The notes under the pieces: model-generated
What the model was told of the DNA's origin: nothing
What the model saw: only the letters and a program-made list of their open reading frames with translations
Databases searched by the model: none
Assembly: GCA_030151005.1 (NCBI GenBank)
Contig: JASLES010000131.1
Coordinates: 1-6,125, forward strand
Direction: 5' to 3'
DNA length: 6,125 bases
From: Silvimonas sp.
GTDB taxonomy: Bacteria; Pseudomonadota; Gammaproteobacteria; Burkholderiales; Chitinibacteraceae
Made by a program: the position numbers and the translations under genes
Part shown: piece after piece, positions 6,048 to 6,125 of the stretch
Position numbering within the stretch: the first letter of the stretch is position 1
Layout: each line of letters begins with the position of its first letter

Positions 6048-6125
6048 AAAGGCAACTTCAACATCAAAAACAACGGCGACGGCAACGGCAACATCAAAAG
6101 CCACAACCACAACCAAAGCAACCCC
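6048..6125. repeat. Thymine-poor low-complexity tail with an imperfect 30-base duplication
   Basis: Bases 6051-6125 contain only four T and consist mostly of GGCAAC, CAAC and CAAAA words. CAACATCAAAA occurs at 6059-6069 and 6089-6099, and GGCAAC at 6051, 6081 and 6087, giving an imperfect 30-base period. The tail continues beyond the window. Similar GCAAC/CAAAA-rich tails next to such repeats are something I recall from Xanthomonas and relatives, but this is unverified. Confidence 0.6.

Larger units (their letters stand above)
5758..6125. repeat. Non-coding intergenic stretch with a structured chromosomal repeat element (runs off right edge)
   Basis: These 368 bases follow the operon terminator and hold no convincing gene. 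From about 5810 the sequence has the look of a dispersed intergenic element: a short hairpin (GCGCC-TGAC-GGCGC, 5813-5826), a perfect 14-bp hairpin, a block of interleaved inverted repeats and an A/C-rich tail. From memory, blocks containing TTACTTTTCTTTG-CTTCGC-CAAAGAAAAGTAA followed by AAAGAAAGGCGACCC recur in many beta- and gammaproteobacterial chromosomes and are often mis-annotated as small hypothetical proteins. Its left border is estimated, its right border is outside the window, and its copy number here cannot be determined from one copy. No transposase or target-site duplication is visible. Confidence 0.65.

Noticed and set aside
5810..6121. A 103-codon minus-strand frame with a Leu/Trp-rich start that could pass for a signal peptide
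   Set aside because: The Leu/Trp-rich start is the translation of the A/C-rich low-complexity tail, and the rest reads through the hairpins. Repeats of this type often produce such spurious small proteins.
5892..6125. An open plus-strand frame running off the right edge with an Asn-rich end
   Set aside because: It follows a TAA inside the 14-bp hairpin, contains no ATG, and its composition is explained by the low-complexity tail.
1..6125. tRNA or rRNA genes, CRISPR arrays, insertion-sequence transposases, phage genes or defence systems
   Set aside because: I saw no cloverleaf, regularly spaced identical repeats, transposase motifs or phage/defence domains in the reading frames; the only repeats are those described at the right end.

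Overview
The window looks like ordinary chromosome from a moderately GC-rich Gram-negative bacterium. The peptidase carries a Sec signal peptide, the two half-transporters resemble enterobacterial MdlA and MdlB, and the last 300 bases hold an inverted-repeat element of a type I recall from beta- and gammaproteobacterial chromosomes. A betaproteobacterium, perhaps of the Neisseriales, is my best guess, but no feature here fixes the genus.

Layout. (1) 1-835, minus strand: the first 278 residues of a secreted M13 (neprilysin/PepO-like) zinc metallopeptidase; the catalytic half lies beyond the left edge. (2) 836-1072: a divergent intergenic region with no convincing promoter, but with a ribosome-binding site at each end. 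(3) 1073-2053, plus strand: a 326-residue questin oxidase-like protein, related to fungal anthraquinone-ring-opening oxidases and of unknown substrate in bacteria. (4) 2054-2175: two inverted repeats, the second with a perfect 9-bp outer stem, between that gene and the next operon. (5) 2176-3918 and 3908-5707, plus strand: two half-size ABC exporters overlapping by 11 bp, matching the MdlA/MdlB (SmdAB-type) heterodimeric multidrug exporter. (6) 5721-5752: a strong intrinsic terminator closing the operon. (7) About 5810-6125: a non-coding element with a perfect 14-bp hairpin, two interleaved 11-bp inverted repeats and a thymine-poor low-complexity tail that runs off the right edge.

How the genes work together. 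MdlA and MdlB should form one exporter with one complete and one degenerate ATP site: MdlA has Asp where the catalytic Glu is expected, and MdlB has LSSGQ instead of LSGGQ, and these two changes fall in the same composite site. The peptidase and the questin oxidase-like gene are divergently placed; the sequence gives no evidence of a functional link between them or with the exporter. I found no clearly new protein system. The least explained part is the structured repeat at the right end.
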